Of a DNA stretch of 64,000 nucleotides, positions 33,459 to 42,580 are shown in pieces. A program made the translations under genes and the position numbers. Positions within the stretch are counted from its first letter, which is position 1; each line of letters begins with the position of its first letter. The notes under the pieces are model-generated. The model worked only from the letters and a program-made list of their open reading frames with translations, ran no database searches and had not been told where the DNA came from. Location: NCBI GenBank assembly GCA_029202485.1, contig CP119313.1:1550001-1614000 (forward strand), read 5' to 3'. This DNA is from Candidatus Pedobacter colombiensis. GTDB taxonomy: Bacteria > Bacteroidota > Bacteroidia > Sphingobacteriales > Sphingobacteriaceae.

Positions 33459-36359
33459 TTAAAATTTAACAGAGAGCGTTATGGTTGTACCATTAGGGTT
33501 TGAAGTTATATTTAAGTTTCCTTTTATACGGTTGGCCCTTATCTGCATATTATTAATGCCGTGGCCGCTTTTTGGTGATTCTAAATTAAATCCGGTTCCA
33601 TTATCTGTAAGCACAATTTCTAAAATATCTTCATTCATTTTTGCTGTAAAATTAACATGGTCAGCATTCGAGTATTTCAGTGCATTATTTATGCCTTCTT
33701 TAAAAATCATTAGAATATTCCTACCCAATTCAAGCGAGAGCCTCCTATCGCTATTATTCATATCGGTTTCCTCTTCAAAATGGATTGGCGTATCATTAAA
33801 CATCTCATATCCAAATTCTGTAATATGGATTAACAATTCCCTTAAAGTGTCATGTTTGGGATCTAAGGACCAAAGGATATCTTTTGTCCCGGTATACAAT
33901 TCATTCACATTTGTTTTTATTTTCTGAATAATGCTCCTTTTTTCCAGATCCTTTTCGTCTGTCATGCTACTCAGTACTTCTGATAAGACAGATATTCTAG
34001 TCAATTTGTTACCAAGATCATCATGAAAATCTTCTGCTGTTTGTTTTCTTATTTTAAATTGTTCTTCCAGTTTTATTTTGAGCCTTAATTTGCGTTTACG
34101 TTCGTTTAGATTAATGATGATGTATACCGACAACAGGATCAATAATATAATGATGGCAACTATAAGAAGTTTAAAAACAGTAGTTTGATAATAGGGGGGA
34201 GTAATCTCGAAATGAAAAGATGCTGTGTTGGCTGATGATATACCTGAAGCAGTAACAGCTTTTACCTGAAAGGTATATTCGCCAGGTGGTAGGGCAGTAT
34301 AATTGACAGAGGAATTACTGTTGGGGTGGCTGTATTTATCGTCCAATCCGATCAGTCTATATTTATATTGTATTCCTTTGGGATTGGTTAGATAAATCCC
34401 TGTAAAATTGATGTTCAGGTGATTGTGGTTATAAGCCAGTTTTATTCTTTTATTTAACTCATGAGCCTTATAGGTTACCTGCAAGTTGTTTTGGTTTCCC
34501 TTTTTGTTTTGGGCTAATATGCTGGCCGAATTGATCGAAACATAAGGTTTGTTTTGTTGAGCAGATTCGGCATTGTTGTCGTATACAACAACGCCTTTGG
34601 TAGTACCAATCCATATTTTTCCCTTATTTTCAAATATCGAATTTTGATTGCATTCCACCAATGGAACATTTTCATTGGTATTGGTCATGATACTGAAGTC
34701 TTTAGCCCTTAATTTGTTGATGCCCCGTCCGGTTCCTGTCCATATGATTCCCTTTTCATCCAGGAGCAAGCTGTAAATGTGATCGGAAAACAACCCATCC
34801 TTTGTACTGAGCTGCTTAATTTTTCCCGTGATAAAATTCCATATAATTAAACCATTATCTGCTGTTCCAAACAGCACATGACTACCATGTTTAAGCATTG
34901 ATAAGATATTTGATCCGGCAAGTGGTTTAAAGTTTAGAGGTTTGATATCTTTTTTATTGCGGATCAGATAGGCTCCGTTTTGTGTACCGGTTATCATTAA
35001 ATTATTTCCTATTTCCAATAAACTAGTTTCAAAGTTCCTGCTAATCCTTTCTATTGTTCCTGCCTTCGTTGATACCATAAAACACCCTAAGTTTGTGGAT
35101 ATCCAGATGTTTTGATGTCTATCCTCCAGAATGGCATTAGAAGCAATAGATCGATTGCCCTCATCTACACGTTTAAAAGTACCTTTACTATAAATCCATA
35201 AGCCACCACCAACGGTTCCTACCCAAATTTTGCGACTACTGTCTTTAAATAAAAAGTTAATGCGTTTGGTATCTTCACTTTCGGAAGGAATGTTTATCCG
35301 CTTAATCTGGTTGTTTTTGTGTGCATAAATACCATCATAAGTTCCCAACCACATCTCATCCGGGTCAGGACCATTTATGATGCTCATCACAATGCTATTT
35401 TGCAAGCCTTGAGATTCATCGAAAGTCACATAGTTTTTGCTGTTGAATTTAAAAATCCCAGAGCCGTCAGTGCCAAGCCAGATGTTATTTTCGGCATCTC
35501 TGAATATTTGGTTAACGACATTGTCGGTAAAGCCATTTTTCGCATTGAAATGAATCGTCTGATGTTCAGAAATATACCATGCTCCTCGATTTGTACCCAG
35601 CCATATATTTCCTCGTTCATCCTGATTGATGGCTGTAGCTTTTTTTATGATGTCGGCATAAGCTTGTTTTACTTGACCATTTTTGAATACGAATACACCC
35701 GTTGTGGTTAGAAACCATATTTTATCTTTCGAGCGCCGGTCTACCATCAGGTCGGTTATAATTAAATTACCCAATTCTTCGTAACGTAGCTTTTGGTGCC
35801 ATTTATCGCCCTCCAGGTAATACAATCCGTGCTGGAAAACAGTGGCCCAGATCTGCCGTTTATGATCGGTTTTTAGAGTGGTCACAATTTCAGAGGTATC
35901 ACCGGTAATACTGAGCCGTTCGGCTTTTTGCCCATTTAGTTTAAAAATGTTTTTACCAGATATGCCGTAAACTATTCCGGATATACTGGTATTGATCCTG
36001 TCTACCCAATCATTTGTTCCCTTATAATTGTGAAAGCTACCCCCTTTATAAGAAGATAAGCCCCTTTCTGTACCTATCAAAAGGTTAATTTGCTGATCCA
36101 GTGCGAGGGAAAGTATGAAATTGCTACTCAGTCCATCGGTTTTACCCAGATTGATGAATTGATTTCCATTAAAGCAGCTTAGCCCCCCAAGTGTTGCAAT
36201 CCATAATTTCCGCTGTTTATCCTGAGTTATTCCTGTAACTTGTGATTGCACAAGCCCATCCTTTATGTCGTATTGTTCAAAGTTATATCGTTGTCCAAAA
36301 CTTTCAATGCCACAGATTAAAAGCAATAGGGTAATGTATAGTGGTTTTAGGTAAGACAC
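33459..36359 (-). CDS. NarX-class sensor histidine kinase with Reg_prop propeller and Y_Y_Y domain
   Basis: Membrane sensor kinase of 966 residues. A signal peptide ends near GIESFGQ (residue 22). Reg_prop repeats cover about 30-620 (WIATLGGLSCF, WLGTNRGAWYI, WLGTDGSGIFKF, WTGTGRGINKL). A Y_Y_Y domain (about 640-720, YRLIGLDDKYS), one membrane helix (about 735-755), a HisKA_3 dimerisation domain with FHDDLGNKLTRIS carrying the phospho-His, and an ATPase domain ending with DNGTGFN and GHGINNM follow. It forms an operon with the LuxR-type regulator. In Bacteroides such sensors are usually fused to their regulator and control polysaccharide use; here they are separate proteins. Confidence 0.93.
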   Translation of the reverse strand: MSYLKPLYITLLLLICGIESFGQRYNFEQYDIKDGLVQSQVTGITQDKQRKLWIATLGGLSCFNGNQFINLGKTDGLSSNFILSLALDQQINLLIGTERGLSSYKGGSFHNYKGTNDWVDRINTSISGIVYGISGKNIFKLNGQKAERLSITGDTSEIVTTLKTDHKRQIWATVFQHGLYYLEGDKWHQKLRYEELGNLIITDLMVDRRSKDKIWFLTTTGVFVFKNGQVKQAYADIIKKATAINQDERGNIWLGTNRGAWYISEHQTIHFNAKNGFTDNVVNQIFRDAENNIWLGTDGSGIFKFNSKNYVTFDESQGLQNSIVMSIINGPDPDEMWLGTYDGIYAHKNNQIKRINIPSESEDTKRINFLFKDSSRKIWVGTVGGGLWIYSKGTFKRVDEGNRSIASNAILEDRHQNIWISTNLGCFMVSTKAGTIERISRNFETSLLEIGNNLMITGTQNGAYLIRNKKDIKPLNFKPLAGSNILSMLKHGSHVLFGTADNGLIIWNFITGKIKQLSTKDGLFSDHIYSLLLDEKGIIWTGTGRGINKLRAKDFSIMTNTNENVPLVECNQNSIFENKGKIWIGTTKGVVVYDNNAESAQQNKPYVSINSASILAQNKKGNQNNLQVTYKAHELNKRIKLAYNHNHLNINFTGIYLTNPKGIQYKYRLIGLDDKYSHPNSNSSVNYTALPPGEYTFQVKAVTASGISSANTASFHFEITPPYYQTTVFKLLIVAIIILLILLSVYIIINLNERKRKLRLKIKLEEQFKIRKQTAEDFHDDLGNKLTRISVLSEVLSSMTDEKDLEKRSIIQKIKTNVNELYTGTKDILWSLDPKHDTLRELLIHITEFGYEMFNDTPIHFEEETDMNNSDRRLSLELGRNILMIFKEGINNALKYSNADHVNFTAKMNEDILEIVLTDNGTGFNLESPKSGHGINNMQIRANRIKGNLNITSNPNGTTITLSVKF

Positions 36360-36530
36360 AAATTTTTGTTTTTGGAGTTTGATTAAATATGGCTAAAATC
36401 AATAACTAAAGGAAACGTAAATATAATGTTAAAATAAAAATACCCCTTAAAGGGTTAGTGTTTTTTTATTGCATTAGATTAAATTTGTTTAATCTACAGT
36501 TATTAATATAACGTGTTACCACATTAAAAT

Positions 36531-36893
36531 ATGGACTTTAGTCAGGTGTATAAGGTTGTTTTTGTAAAATGTGAGGAAGCATCCTTTAATTTTTTTATGA
36601 ATATGCCCGGTTTTACGGTAGCAGAAAAAATTGAGATAGGGGGCAAAGAGTGTCCGATATTACAATTGAGTAACGGTGATTTTATGATGCTTGTAGAAAA
36701 AGAAACCGTAGAGACAGATACCATTGTTTTAAAAACTGATGATTGTGTCAGAGATTACTATTTGTTTAATCAGAAAAGTATACCAGGATTAACAGAACCA
36801 AGATATGTAGATCATGGATTGGAACTTTGCTTCTTAGATCCGTCTGGTAATCGTTTTATCCTGACCGAAGAACGGGATTACTCAGAGGCTTGA
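36531..36893 (+). CDS. Glyoxalase/bleomycin-resistance-like (VOC) protein
   Basis: Small protein of 120 residues with a VOC-like beta-alpha-beta-beta-beta pattern; the C-terminal part LELCFLDPSGNRFILTEE is typical of the second module. The metal-binding His and Glu of active glyoxalases are not clearly present, so it may bind a ligand rather than catalyse. It lies 19 bases before an AraC regulator gene on the same strand and could be an accessory to its signal. Confidence 0.65.
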   Translation: MDFSQVYKVVFVKCEEASFNFFMNMPGFTVAEKIEIGGKECPILQLSNGDFMMLVEKETVETDTIVLKTDDCVRDYYLFNQKSIPGLTEPRYVDHGLELCFLDPSGNRFILTEERDYSEA

Positions 36894-36912
36894 GTAATAA
36901 AACGATAAACAG

Positions 36913-37770
36913 ATGAAGTATAATAGGATATTGGTAGATAAGAATGAAATTATAAGTGAAAGCACTTATAGTGCTCATTATCCAAAAAATATAGGTAAGT
37001 ACGCTTTGAATGTTGTGTTTAGTGGCCAGGTGGATTATACGATCGAAAAGCGGGAGATTACCCTTGTGCCTGGAAGCTTTATTTTCCTGAATCACGATAC
37101 CTCTTATACCAATACTATTGATTCGACAGTTGAAGTGAATACTTTTTCAGTGCTATTTGATCCTGAATTTGTACATGATTTTGAATATTCTAATTTACTT
37201 AGGGATCATGTGCTATTGGATCAGCCTGTAGAATTTAAGCATAGAGATACACGGTTTGTAGAGTCTATTTATCCCTTGCAGGGAAATATTAAGTTTAATT
37301 TGCAGCATCTTACCAGGCACATCGAAAGTGGGGCGAATGACGAATTACTTTTAAGTGAATATTTAAACCATTGTCTGGTTAATTATTATAAGCTCTATCA
37401 TTCAGAAATTATCAAAAGAGAAGCTTCACTGAAGTTTTTAAATGGGGCTACTAAAACAGAGATTTTAAAGCGACTAAGCGTTGCAAGAGATTATATGATT
37501 AGTAATTACAATAAAAACATTCGTCTGGAAGAGATTGCGCAGGTAGCTTGTTTGTCAGTAAATCATTTATTACGTACTTTTAAACAAGCGTATCAACAAT
37601 CACCGCATCAGTTTCTGACCAGGATCAGGCTTCAACAAGCTAAATACTTACTCAGGAATACTGAGTATCCAATTAATGAAATTGTTGATATCGTTGGTTT
37701 CGAATGTTCCAGCTCTTTTATTCGTTTATTCAGGAATTCTTTTCAGGTTACACCAGGGCAATACAGGTGA
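36913..37770 (+). CDS. AraC family transcription regulator
   Basis: Regulator of 285 residues. An N-terminal cupin-like sensor domain (about 1-150, with GSFIFLNHDTSYTNTI) is followed by a C-terminal AraC double helix-turn-helix (about 185-285) with IRLEEIAQVACLSVNHLLRT and the signature IVDIVGFECSSSFIRLFRNS. Upstream on the same strand is the VOC-like gene, probably in one transcript. Target and inducer unknown. Confidence 0.9.
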   Translation: MKYNRILVDKNEIISESTYSAHYPKNIGKYALNVVFSGQVDYTIEKREITLVPGSFIFLNHDTSYTNTIDSTVEVNTFSVLFDPEFVHDFEYSNLLRDHVLLDQPVEFKHRDTRFVESIYPLQGNIKFNLQHLTRHIESGANDELLLSEYLNHCLVNYYKLYHSEIIKREASLKFLNGATKTEILKRLSVARDYMISNYNKNIRLEEIAQVACLSVNHLLRTFKQAYQQSPHQFLTRIRLQQAKYLLRNTEYPINEIVDIVGFECSSSFIRLFRNSFQVTPGQYR

Positions 37771-37886
37771 TATTAGTTTACAATATGGTGATATTCGCAC
37801 ATTGCTAAATGGTATGTTAAACTAAATTTGAAGCAGGAAACCCAGTATATAGATTTGGATGAATTTAATTTGGGTTAGTTAATAAT

Positions 37887-37921
37887 ATGCTCATCCGACA
37901 ATGTTCGGATGAGCATTTTTT
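37887..37921. terminator. Hairpin terminator between convergent genes
   Basis: ATGCTCATCCGA (37887-37898) pairs with TCGGATGAGCAT (37905-37916), followed by T5 on the plus strand, where it ends the AraC transcript. It also directly follows the stop of the minus-strand membrane protein gene. Confidence 0.82.
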
Positions 37922-38516
37922 ATAACTCCTTAAATTGGTTTCCGAGACGTTCAAACTTCTCAATGAGTAAGGCTATCCTTTCTTTTTCTTTTTTCATCAC
38001 TGCCTTGCGCACTAGTGTTGAGCAGAATATAATCCATCCGAAAGTAAACAAGACAATCAGGCATTGTGCCCATAAGTCGAAATAGCTTAGTATTTCAAAG
38101 AAATATAGTACAATACCCAGACTTAAAGCGATGGCATAAAACCAATACAATTTGCTATACAGGCTAAACCTGCTTAACTGGTAGCGTTTCAGGTTGTCCA
38201 GAAACTCGTTGGGGTCTGTGGTGAAGTCGTGTTTAGCAAGTAGCTGGTGACTTTTATATAGCATAAATGTAGACACTGCAATTGCGGCCAGAAAAATAGT
38301 TAACCCGAGATGTGTTGTCCAGGAGTTAAAGCTATAGAACAACCATAACATCACTATTGCAACAAAGGAGAGCAGCATTCCAACGATATTTAAAAGGGAC
38401 TTGTTACGAATAGCGTTTACTTCTTTTTTTGCTTGCTGCAGCATTTCATCGGATGAGATTTTAACCTCAACCGAATGCGATTGCCAAAGCGATTGTATAT
38501 GATCAAATTCCTGCAT
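37920..38516 (-). CDS. Membrane protein, possible anti-sigma partner
   Basis: Protein of 198 residues. Residues 1-40 are cytoplasmic and polar (QEFDHIQSLWQSHSVEVKIS), then two pairs of membrane helices (about 42-82 and 122-165), ending in a charged coiled tail (KKEKERIALLIEKFERLGNQ). It overlaps the ECF sigma gene by 14 bases, which implies coupled synthesis. Known anti-sigma factors often follow their sigma gene in this way, but no zinc anti-sigma motif or recognised domain is visible, so the role is inferred from position. Confidence 0.65.
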   Translation of the reverse strand: MQEFDHIQSLWQSHSVEVKISSDEMLQQAKKEVNAIRNKSLLNIVGMLLSFVAIVMLWLFYSFNSWTTHLGLTIFLAAIAVSTFMLYKSHQLLAKHDFTTDPNEFLDNLKRYQLSRFSLYSKLYWFYAIALSLGIVLYFFEILSYFDLWAQCLIVLFTFGWIIFCSTLVRKAVMKKEKERIALLIEKFERLGNQFKEL

Positions 38517-39000
38517 GCTGATTGTATAATTCTGTAAGTTTTAATTTAATACGGTGAATTTTAACCCTTAGGTTTCCTTCGCTGATCCCTGATATCTCTG
38601 CTATTTCATTATAAGGCAGTTCATCAAGTACCATTGTAATAATGAGGCGGTCATTTTCTTCTAACTTAGAGATCGATTTATAGAGGAGGGCAACCTGTTC
38701 ATTCTTTTCAGAAAGCTCTTCAGGGCGGTTTTCTATAATGTTATCCGTAAGCTCATCTTTCGATTGTCTTTTCTCTGATCTTAAATAGGTTAAACAGGTG
38801 TTTACAGCAATTCTGTAAATCCAGGTCGAGATCAGGGACTTGTTTCTAAACTTATCCAGGTTTTGCCAAACCTTTAAAAAGGTTTCCTGAAGCAAATCAT
38901 TCGCTGCATCCTCATCACCTGTATAGCCGTAGCATAAGTGAAATATCTTCTTAGAATTCGTATCGAAAATTTGCTTAAATAATTGATCCTTTTTTTCCAA
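38503..39000 (-). CDS. ECF-type RNA polymerase sigma factor
   Basis: Sigma-70 family member of 165 residues. Region 2 (residues 8-75) has LCYGYTGDEDAANDLLQETF and VWQNLDKFRNKSLISTWIYR; region 4 (about 108-158) has LPYNEIAEISGISEGNLRVK. It probably recruits polymerase to a small stress or surface regulon, held in check by the overlapping membrane protein gene product. Confidence 0.92.
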   Translation of the reverse strand: MEKKDQLFKQIFDTNSKKIFHLCYGYTGDEDAANDLLQETFLKVWQNLDKFRNKSLISTWIYRIAVNTCLTYLRSEKRQSKDELTDNIIENRPEELSEKNEQVALLYKSISKLEENDRLIITMVLDELPYNEIAEISGISEGNLRVKIHRIKLKLTELYNQHAGI

Positions 39001-39146
39001 TTGAACTGGTTTTATTCCTTAATTAGATAATGGTACACGTATTTTGTTACGCTGTGAAGGTATAAAATAAGCTCTTGATGAACAATTTTATAGAATAATT
39101 TAATTATTGTAGTTTTACAGCCTCAAAAACCATTAACATAAGATAG

Positions 39147-40532
39147 ATGTCGAAAAAAAACAGGTTAACCTTTTTTATCTTTCTGGCCCTTGTTCTGGGT
39201 GTAGCATTAGGATATTATTTAAATGTAAAAACATTCAGTACTTATAATGATCAAATCGCCAAAGCCGATAACAGGGTAAAAGAGTTGGATGCGCAGATTC
39301 TTAAAATTCAAGACACTACTGCTGTTTCTTATGCAGCTTTAAAAACGGAGAAAAAAGCTACAGAGAAATTACGTCATGAAAATGAAGTGATCCGTGAGAA
39401 GAAGTTGGAGCCTTTGACTTTATTGAGTGACATTTTTCTTCGTTTGATTAAGATGATTGTAGCGCCATTGGTGTTTAGTACTTTGGTGGTGGGTGTAGCA
39501 AAAGTGGGCGATGTGAAAGCCGTAGGCAGAATTGGTGGTAAAACGATGCTTTGGTTTTTAAGTGCCTCTCTCTTGTCACTGGTACTGGGGCTTATTATGG
39601 TTAATATCTTCAAACCGGGGGAAGCGATGAATTTGCCTTTGCCTCCAAGTAACATTGATACAGGCATTCATAAAGTAGCACTTTCGCTTAAGGAATTCAT
39701 TTCTCATATTGTGCCTAAAAGTATGGCGGAGGCTATGGCTACCAACGAGATCCTTCAAATTGTTGTTTTCTCCTTGTTTTTTGGTGTAGCGACTGCTGCT
39801 ATTGGCGAAAAGGGGCAGGTCATTATCAATTTCTTTGATGCAGTAGCGCATGTGATCTTGAAAGTAACCGGATATGTGATGAACTTTGCACCATTTGCTG
39901 TATTTGGAGCGATGGGGGCCATTGTTGCCAAGCAGGGACTGGGCGTATTGTCTACCTATGCTTTATTCATTGGTGAGTTTTACTCTACCATGTTATTGCT
40001 GTGGGTGATCTTGATTGCCATAGGTTTTATGGTTTTAAAATCGAGGGTCTTTAACCTGATAAACAGAATGAAGGAGCCGGTAATTTTGGCTTTTAGTACT
40101 GCCAGTAGCGAGGCTGCATATCCTAAAACGATGTTGCAGCTGGAGCGTTTTGGTTGTAAAGATAAGATCGTTAGTTTTGTGCTGCCTTTAGGCTACTCCT
40201 TTAACCTGGATGGCTCCATGTTGTACATGACTTTTGCTTCGTTGTTTATTGCACAGTCGTACGGAATACACTTGTCTTTTGAACAGCAGATTACCATGCT
40301 GTTGATCCTGATGTTAACTAGTAAAGGGATTGCGGGTGTTCCAAGAGCCTCCCTGGTAGTTATAGCAGGTACAATTGCTACTTTTAATATTCCTGAGGCA
40401 GGATTGGCCTTATTGATAGGGATTGATCCATTACTGGATATGGGCCGGTCGGCAACCAACGTGATTGGAAACAGTTTAGCTACCGCAGTAGTGAGTAAGT
40501 GGGAGGGCGATCTTACAGAGCCGCTGGACTAA
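39147..40532 (+). CDS. Dicarboxylate/amino acid:cation symporter (DAACS family)
   Basis: Inner-membrane carrier of 461 residues for dicarboxylates or acidic amino acids driven by Na+ or H+. Family motifs are visible: AFSTASSEAAYPKTML (serine-rich hairpin), GYSFNLDGSMLYM, TSKGIAGVPRAS and DMGRSATNVIGNS. Between the first and second helix lies an extra charged segment (about residues 32-88, rich in Lys, Glu and Leu heptads) that is not part of GltP or DctA and would extend outside the membrane. Promoter not identified; the 174-residue gene follows 44 bases on. Confidence 0.9.
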   Translation: MSKKNRLTFFIFLALVLGVALGYYLNVKTFSTYNDQIAKADNRVKELDAQILKIQDTTAVSYAALKTEKKATEKLRHENEVIREKKLEPLTLLSDIFLRLIKMIVAPLVFSTLVVGVAKVGDVKAVGRIGGKTMLWFLSASLLSLVLGLIMVNIFKPGEAMNLPLPPSNIDTGIHKVALSLKEFISHIVPKSMAEAMATNEILQIVVFSLFFGVATAAIGEKGQVIINFFDAVAHVILKVTGYVMNFAPFAVFGAMGAIVAKQGLGVLSTYALFIGEFYSTMLLLWVILIAIGFMVLKSRVFNLINRMKEPVILAFSTASSEAAYPKTMLQLERFGCKDKIVSFVLPLGYSFNLDGSMLYMTFASLFIAQSYGIHLSFEQQITMLLILMLTSKGIAGVPRASLVVIAGTIATFNIPEAGLALLIGIDPLLDMGRSATNVIGNSLATAVVSKWEGDLTEPLD

Positions 40533-40576
40533 AAGGCTTTTAAGATTAAAAATTTCAATATATATAATAAAATAGA

Positions 40577-41101
40577 ATGAGTACCAGAGCAAAAAAAATA
40601 TTCCTAGCCTTAACTATCGTAGTTCCTTTTCTGATCTATTGTGTGGTTTATTACACACCGATGTTCCGCAATGCACCATATAAGCTAAAGGAGTTTGTGT
40701 CTATCGACTTTAAGTGGGGTTTGGGTAATAATCTGGAGAATTCCTATAACTCGGCTACAGGTGATTATCAGTATGTAAACGGACAGGATTCTCTGATCAA
40801 AACGAATGTGAAATTAAGAAAGGATGATATTCTGTATCTCCATTCAAAAGCAAACGAGTTGGGTTTCTGGAATTTTCCGGATGTATTGGCCAATCAGGGA
40901 ACCAATCTTGATTCTTCCAAGGTACTTCGTTATGTGATCCAATTTAATTATCAAAAAAAGTCTAAAAAGGTAATCTATCTTACAGATTATAACGAAATAC
41001 CAAAACTTAAAGGACTTGCAGAACAAATGAAAACGCTTTTACTGCAGAGTATTAACGATGCAGAAGAACGGTATGGAAAACAAGCTGCATCAAAAAACTA
41101 A
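40577..41101 (+). CDS. Hypothetical membrane-anchored protein
   Basis: Function unknown, 174 residues. One N-terminal membrane helix (about residues 8-27, IFLALTIVVPFLIYCVVYY) is followed by a soluble domain outside the cytoplasm with several Tyr and Lys and no Cys. It shares its strand and a short gap with the cation symporter and precedes the ribosomal protein operon, which has its own promoter. Confidence 0.65.
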   Translation: MSTRAKKIFLALTIVVPFLIYCVVYYTPMFRNAPYKLKEFVSIDFKWGLGNNLENSYNSATGDYQYVNGQDSLIKTNVKLRKDDILYLHSKANELGFWNFPDVLANQGTNLDSSKVLRYVIQFNYQKKSKKVIYLTDYNEIPKLKGLAEQMKTLLLQSINDAEERYGKQAASKN

Positions 41102-41105
41102 ATCA

Positions 41106-41138
41106 TTTGTGTATTTAGGAAATAAAATTCTATATTTG
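41106..41138 (+). promoter_or_regulatory. Promoter of rplU-rpmA
   Basis: TTTG (41106-41109), 21 bases, then a perfect TATATTTG (41131-41138). The leader would be about 40 bases long, room for ribosomal protein autoregulation, though no fold was identified. Confidence 0.78.
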
Positions 41139-41183
41139 CACCTCGATAAAAATAAACAATTTAAAAATAATAATTAATTAACA

Positions 41184-41495
41184 ATGTACGCAATAGTAAA
41201 TATAGCAGGACAGCAATTCAAAGTTGCAAAAGACCAGCACCTTTTTGTACACCGTTTGCAAGGAGATGAGGGCGCTAGTATTGAATTTGACAATGTATTG
41301 TTGGTTGAAGATGGTGGTAAAATCTCTGTAGGAGCTCCTACATTGAAAGGTGCATCGGTTTCAGCTAAAATCGTGTCTCATTTAAAAGGTGATAAAGTAA
41401 TCGTTTTCAAAAAGAAACGTAGAAAAGGTTACAAAAAGAAAAATGGTCACCGTCAGTATTTCACCAAGATCCAGATCTCTGGTATCAGTTTATAA
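41184..41495 (+). CDS. rplU: 50S ribosomal protein L21
   Basis: Large-subunit protein that binds 23S rRNA; 103 residues, normal length. MYAIVNIAGQQFKVAKDQ at the N-terminus and KKKRRKGYKKKNGHRQYFT near the C-terminus are diagnostic. First gene of the conserved rplU-rpmA pair. Confidence 0.98.
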   Translation: MYAIVNIAGQQFKVAKDQHLFVHRLQGDEGASIEFDNVLLVEDGGKISVGAPTLKGASVSAKIVSHLKGDKVIVFKKKRRKGYKKKNGHRQYFTKIQISGISL

Positions 41496-41550
41496 TTATT
41501 GTTAAACATAAATTGCCGTTCATTCGGTAGTTAATAAAATATAAAACAAG

Positions 41551-41934
41551 ATGGCACATAAAAAAGGAGCCGGTAGTTCCAGAAACGGACGTGAATCGCA
41601 TAGTAAACGTTTAGGTATCAAAATTTTTGGTGGTCAGGAAGCTATCGCTGGAAACATTTTGGTACGTCAACGTGGTACAAAACATCATCCTGATAAAGGA
41701 GTAGGTATTGGTAAAGACCATACTTTGTTTGCTTTAGTTGATGGTACTGTAATTTTCAAAAAGAAACAAGACAACAAATCTTATGTTTCTGTTTTACCTG
41801 CTGCAGTTGTTGCTGAAGTAGTAGAGAAAAAAGCACCTGCTAAAGCTGAAAAAGTTGCTGCCGGAGAAGCTGAAAAAGCTCCTGCAAAAAAAGCTCCTGC
41901 TAAAAAGGCAGCTAAGGCTGATACAGCAGAATAA
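41551..41934 (+). CDS. rpmA: 50S ribosomal protein L27 with Ala/Lys/Pro-rich tail
   Basis: Large-subunit protein near the peptidyl-transferase centre. The core (residues 1-85) has MAHKKGAGSSRNGRESHSKR and GNILVRQRGTKHHPD. The protein is 127 residues rather than the usual 85-90, because of a C-terminal extension of about 35 residues made of KAPAK and KKA units. The N-terminus starts directly at the mature-type sequence, without the cleaved leader seen in Firmicutes. Confidence 0.97.
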   Translation: MAHKKGAGSSRNGRESHSKRLGIKIFGGQEAIAGNILVRQRGTKHHPDKGVGIGKDHTLFALVDGTVIFKKKQDNKSYVSVLPAAVVAEVVEKKAPAKAEKVAAGEAEKAPAKKAPAKKAAKADTAE

Positions 41935-41950
41935 TTAAAAATACATTACA

Positions 41951-41990
41951 AAAAAAGCTGATCGTTATTTTTAATGATCAGCTTTTTTTA
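41951..41990 (+). terminator. Terminator of rplU-rpmA
   Basis: AAAAAAGCTGATC (41951-41963) pairs with GATCAGCTTTTTT (41976-41988), with further pairing inside the loop and a T-tract. Confidence 0.9.
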
Positions 41991-42008
41991 TGCGCTATTT
42001 TAAGCGAT

Positions 42009-42374
42009 TTATGCCCTCGACTTATATTTCTTAGATCTGATGTGATTTAACTCATGTTCCAGCTTTTTTAGCGAACTTGTAAAGTGTTTAAAGGCAGTTT
42101 CCAAATCATTTAAAATTATGCCAATCTTTGCAGGTGTTTCCGCTGCCTGCTCCGGTGCTGCACCGTGTAATAGCCAATCATAACTTTTACCATAGTACCT
42201 TGCTATTTCATGCAAGGTATTGAAAGAAGGGTACTGATTACCAAGTTCTATCTGCGAATAATTACTTCTCGACAAGCTTAATATATTCGCTATAAATGCC
42301 TGAGAGAGGCCACTGTTCACCCGTAATTCTTTTATACGTTCCCCGATGTCTTTCTTGGATAGAATTTCTTGCAT
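42009..42374 (-). CDS. XRE-family helix-turn-helix regulator
   Basis: Small regulator of 121 residues. The helix-turn-helix (residues 8-68) has IKELRVNSGLSQAFIANILS and SRSNYSQIELGNQYPSFNTL, followed by a short helical tail (LEHELNHIRSKKY) perhaps for dimerisation. No toxin or phage gene is adjacent, so a stand-alone repressor is likely. Confidence 0.85.
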   Translation of the reverse strand: MQEILSKKDIGERIKELRVNSGLSQAFIANILSLSRSNYSQIELGNQYPSFNTLHEIARYYGKSYDWLLHGAAPEQAAETPAKIGIILNDLETAFKHFTSSLKKLEHELNHIRSKKYKSRA

Positions 42375-42580
42375 AATTAATATTTATTTCGTTGATTTGC
42401 CAATGTTGGGATAATTAATTGCTTAAAAAACAAGACAATTTTAGCTCCATAAAATTTATTAGGGTATCAATTTACAGTAAGGGGATTAACAAGGTTGATG
42501 CTAAAACCAGTGTATAATGGTCGCATGGGAGTTGCCTGTGTTAACCAAATATGCCTTATAGCACTTAAAACAAGTTAAAA

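Noticed and set aside
33481..33927. 148-codon plus-strand frame opposite the NarX-class kinase
   Set aside because: Antisense to the kinase ATPase and dimerisation domains; composition is that of a mirror frame.
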